DNA of 64,000 nucleotides from Kitasatospora sp044457565 (GTDB lineage: Bacteria > Actinomycetota > Actinomycetes > Streptomycetales > Streptomycetaceae): positions 186,001 through 250,000 of the forward strand of contig NZ_JBITGZ010000010.1 in the NCBI RefSeq assembly GCF_044457565.1, written 5' to 3'. Position 1 is the first letter of the stretch; the number at the start of each line of letters is the position of its first letter. The position numbers and the translations under genes were made by a program. The notes below the pieces were generated by a model. The model was given only the letters and a program-made list of their open reading frames with translations. It did not search any database and was not told the DNA's origin. Positions 61,735 to 64,000 of this stretch are shown one piece after another.

Positions 61735-64000
61735 TCAGCCCCGGCCGAACTTCTTGTCGATGTAGTCGAAGATCTCGTCGTCGCTGGCGTCGTCGATGAC
61801 CGCCGCGTCGGCGCCACCGCCGGCCCCGGCGTCGTTCCAGGCGGCGAGCAGGCTCTGCAGGCGGCCGGCGATCCGGCCGTGCGCCGCGTCGTCGGGGGCG
61901 GGAGCGGACACCTCGCCCGCGGCCAGCGAGGCGAACGCGGCCTCCAGGCGGTCGAGTTCGGCCAGCAGCTGCCCGACGGGGGCCTCGGCCGCGGGGGCGA
62001 TCTCGGTGCGCAGGTGCTCGGCGAGCAGCGCCGGCGTCGGGTAGTCGAACACCAGCGTCGCGGAGAGCCGCAGCCCGCTGGCCGCGCCCAGGCGGTTGCG
62101 CAGCTCGACGGCGGTCAGCGAGTCGAAGCCCAGTTCGCGGAACGCCTGGCCGGCGCCGATCAGGTCGGCCGAGGTGTAGCCGAGCACGGCCGTGACGTGG
62201 CCGCGTACCAGGTCGAGCAGCAGGCGCTCCTGCTCGGCGCGGGCCAGCCCGGTGAGCCGCTCGGCCAGCGAACCGGACGCGTCGCCCGACCCCGCGGCCG
62301 CGGCGCCCGCACGGGCGGCCGAGCGCCGGACCGGCACCCGGACCAGACCGTGGAAGAGCGCCGGCAGAGCGCCGGGGGTGGCGGCCAGGGCGCGCAGCGC
62401 GCCCAGCTCCAGCCGGATCGGCACCAGCACCGGCTCGTCGGGCACGGTCAGCGCGGCGTCCAGGAGCGACAGCCCCTGCTCGGCGGTCATCGGCAGGACT
62501 CCGCCGCGCGCCGACCTGGCGATGTCGACCTCGGTCAACCGCCCGGCCATGCCACGCTCCTCCGCCCACAGGCCCCAGACCAGGGAGAGCGCGGGCAGGC
62601 CCTGGGCGTGGCGGTGGCGGGCCAGGGCGTCCTGGAAGACGTTGGCCGCGCCGTAGTTGGCCAGGCCCGCGCCGCCGAAGGTGCCGGCGGCCGCCGAGAA
62701 GAGCACGAAAGCCGCCAGGTCCAGATGGGCGGTGAGTTCGTGCAGGTGGACCGCCGCGTCCACCTTGGGGCGCAGCACCCGGCCGATCCGCTCGGGGGTG
62801 AGCGAGCCGATCACGCCGTCGTCCAGGACGGCGGCGGTGTGCACGACGGCCGTCAGCGGGTGCTCGGCGGGCACCGACGCCAGGATGGCGGCCAGCGCCT
62901 CACGGTCCGCGACGTCGCAGGCGACCAGGTCGGCCTGCGCGCCCAGCGCGGCGAGGGTGCGCACGAGTTCGTCCGCGCCCTCGGCGGCCGGACCGCGGCG
63001 GCTGGTGAGCAGCAGGCGGCGTACGCCGTGCTCGGTCACCAGGTGCCGGGCGACCAGCGCGCCGAGACCGCCGGTGGCGCCGGTGATCAGCACCGTGCCC
63101 TCGGGGTCCAGCGGTCGGGGCGCCGGCGCCCCGTCGCCGCCGCGGGCGACCCGGGCCAGCCGGGGCACCCGGACGGTGCCGGCGCGCAGCGCGTACTCGT
63201 CCTCGCCGGCGGCCAGCACGGCCGGCAGGAGGCGACGGGACTCCTCGTGGTCGTCCAGGTCCACCAGGACCAGGCGGTCGGCGTTCTCCGCCTGCGCCGC
63301 CCGTACCAGGCCCCAGACCGGTGCCTGGGCGGGGGCCTGCGCGGGGGCCTGCCCCGGCGCGTCCGCGGCGCCGGCGGCCACCGCGCCGCCGGTGAGCAGG
63401 ACGAGCCTGGCGGCGGCGAGGCGGTCGTCGGCCAGCCAGCCCTGGACGAGCCCGAAGGCCCGGTGGGTGGTGGCGTGGACGTCGCCGATCAGGCCGGTGC
63501 CCGCGCTCTCCGTCGGGCAGGCCGCCAGGACGGTGCCCGGCACCGGGCGCCCCGCCTCGACGGCGGCCAGCAGCTCCGCCAGATCGGCGTAGGACTCGAC
63601 GGACAGGCCGGAGCGCTCCAGCGTCGGGCCGACCTTGAAGTCGTCCGCGCCCAGGACGGCCCAGCCGCCCGCCGTACCGGCATCCGGCACGTCCTTGGCC
63701 GAGGCCACCGGCAGGAGCGTCCAGTCCACCCGGTAGAGCGAGTCGTGGTGGCCCGCCGGCCCGCTCGGCTCCGCCGAGACCGCGCGCAGGACGAGCGAGT
63801 CGACGGAGGCGACCGGAGCACCGGTGGCGTCGGCGACCGTCAGCGCCACCGCGTCCGGGCCGGCCGGCGCCAGCCGCAGCCGCAGCGCACCCGCGCCGGC
63901 GGCGTGGAGCGCGAAGCCGCTCCAGACGAACGGCCGTCGGCCCACCGGCTCGTCGCCGCCGTCCGCGTCCTCGGGGTCGGCACCGGCTTGCCGTGCGGCC
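61735..64000 (-). CDS. Type I polyketide synthase, C-terminal part (DH-KR-ACP), cut by window edge
   Basis: The frame is open to the window edge, so the gene starts outside. Visible domains: the C-terminal hotdog of a DH (FALHAAGAGALRLRLAP onwards), KR with TGATGGLG, Ser in VLFSAAAG and Tyr in LANYGAAN, ACP with LGFDSLTAVELRN, and a C-terminal docking tail (ELDRLEAAFAS). The LDD in HTAAVLDDGVIG marks a B-type ketoreductase. There is no ER between DH and KR. The docking tail and the 85-base gap suggest it hands its chain to the KS-AT-ACP protein encoded next. Confidence 0.9.
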   Translation of the reverse strand, partial: AARQAGADPEDADGGDEPVGRRPFVWSGFALHAAGAGALRLRLAPAGPDAVALTVADATGAPVASVDSLVLRAVSAEPSGPAGHHDSLYRVDWTLLPVASAKDVPDAGTAGGWAVLGADDFKVGPTLERSGLSVESYADLAELLAAVEAGRPVPGTVLAACPTESAGTGLIGDVHATTHRAFGLVQGWLADDRLAAARLVLLTGGAVAAGAADAPGQAPAQAPAQAPVWGLVRAAQAENADRLVLVDLDDHEESRRLLPAVLAAGEDEYALRAGTVRVPRLARVARGGDGAPAPRPLDPEGTVLITGATGGLGALVARHLVTEHGVRRLLLTSRRGPAAEGADELVRTLAALGAQADLVACDVADREALAAILASVPAEHPLTAVVHTAAVLDDGVIGSLTPERIGRVLRPKVDAAVHLHELTAHLDLAAFVLFSAAAGTFGGAGLANYGAANVFQDALARHRHAQGLPALSLVWGLWAEERGMAGRLTEVDIARSARGGVLPMTAEQGLSLLDAALTVPDEPVLVPIRLELGALRALAATPGALPALFHGLVRVPVRRSAARAGAAAAGSGDASGSLAERLTGLARAEQERLLLDLVRGHVTAVLGYTSADLIGAGQAFRELGFDSLTAVELRNRLGAASGLRLSATLVFDYPTPALLAEHLRTEIAPAAEAPVGQLLAELDRLEAAFASLAAGEVSAPAPDDAAHGRIAGRLQSLLAAWNDAGAGGGADAAVIDDASDDEIFDYIDKKFGRG

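Noticed and set aside
58251..61799. A 1,182-codon frame antisense to the KS-AT-ACP gene
   Set aside because: Shadow of the PKS reading frame: no domains, low-complexity Gly/Arg/His/Val composition.
1..64000. CRISPR array, tRNA or insertion sequence
   Set aside because: No regularly spaced direct repeats, no cloverleaf-like sequence and no transposase motif were found on either strand.

Overview
The window is high-GC DNA with frequent GTG and TTG starts. It carries a SARP-type regulator, modular type I polyketide synthase genes and many one-copy regulators, all of which point to Streptomyces or a close relative in the Streptomycetaceae. No rRNA, tRNA, CRISPR array or insertion-sequence transposase was recognised.

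Layout. (a) 1-3,564: the 5' end of a methyltransferase-like gene, a ROK regulator and a GntR regulator that converge on a perfect 25-bp hairpin, and exonuclease III. (b) 3,565-9,738: a decaying stretch. It holds a queE relic, a frameshifted potassium channel, pieces of DUF1254 and DUF2252 genes, a truncated SCO6045-like gene and a CMD-family gene whose start codon seems lost. A four-to-six-helix membrane protein and a diacylglycerol-kinase-like lipid kinase look intact. (c) 9,739-18,645: a LysR regulator divergent from a translationally coupled oligopeptide ABC uptake operon, which continues into a prolyl aminopeptidase-like hydrolase and a secreted M6 metallopeptidase. Together these look like a peptide-scavenging unit. 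(d) 18,938-21,925: a self-contained cytochrome P450, ferredoxin and ferredoxin reductase operon. (e) 22,077-27,658: a DUF3048 lipoprotein, then a macro-domain protein divergent from a uracil-DNA-glycosylase-like/ADP-ribosyltransferase fusion, then a secreted serine hydrolase with a histidine-rich segment.

(f) 27,794-64,000: this appears to be a biosynthetic gene cluster that runs off the right edge. It opens with a PadR-controlled DrrA/DrrB-type exporter divergent from a UvrA/DrrC-like protein, which is a typical drug self-resistance set. A branched-chain aminotransferase follows. Next comes a coupled eight-gene minus-strand operon encoding a diiron PaaA-like oxygenase, a radical SAM enzyme, ACP, KAS II, enoyl reductase, KAS III, an alpha/beta hydrolase and an acyl-CoA/ACP ligase. 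A PaaI-type thioesterase lies divergently. Control and export come from a 971-residue SARP/NB-ARC/TPR regulator, a metallo-beta-lactamase-fold hydrolase and a MacB/FtsX-like exporter set (two very large permeases, two ATPases). A MarR regulator with an SDR precede two type I PKS genes: one ending DH-KR-ACP that is cut by the window edge, and one KS-AT-ACP module with no thioesterase.

The item most likely to be a new system is the divergent pair at 23,380-25,992. A putative ADP-ribose-binding or -hydrolysing macro protein faces a protein that joins a family-1 uracil-DNA-glycosylase fold to an R-S-E ADP-ribosyltransferase domain. The second candidate is the fatty-acid-like operon whose tailoring core is a radical SAM enzyme plus a diiron oxygenase.
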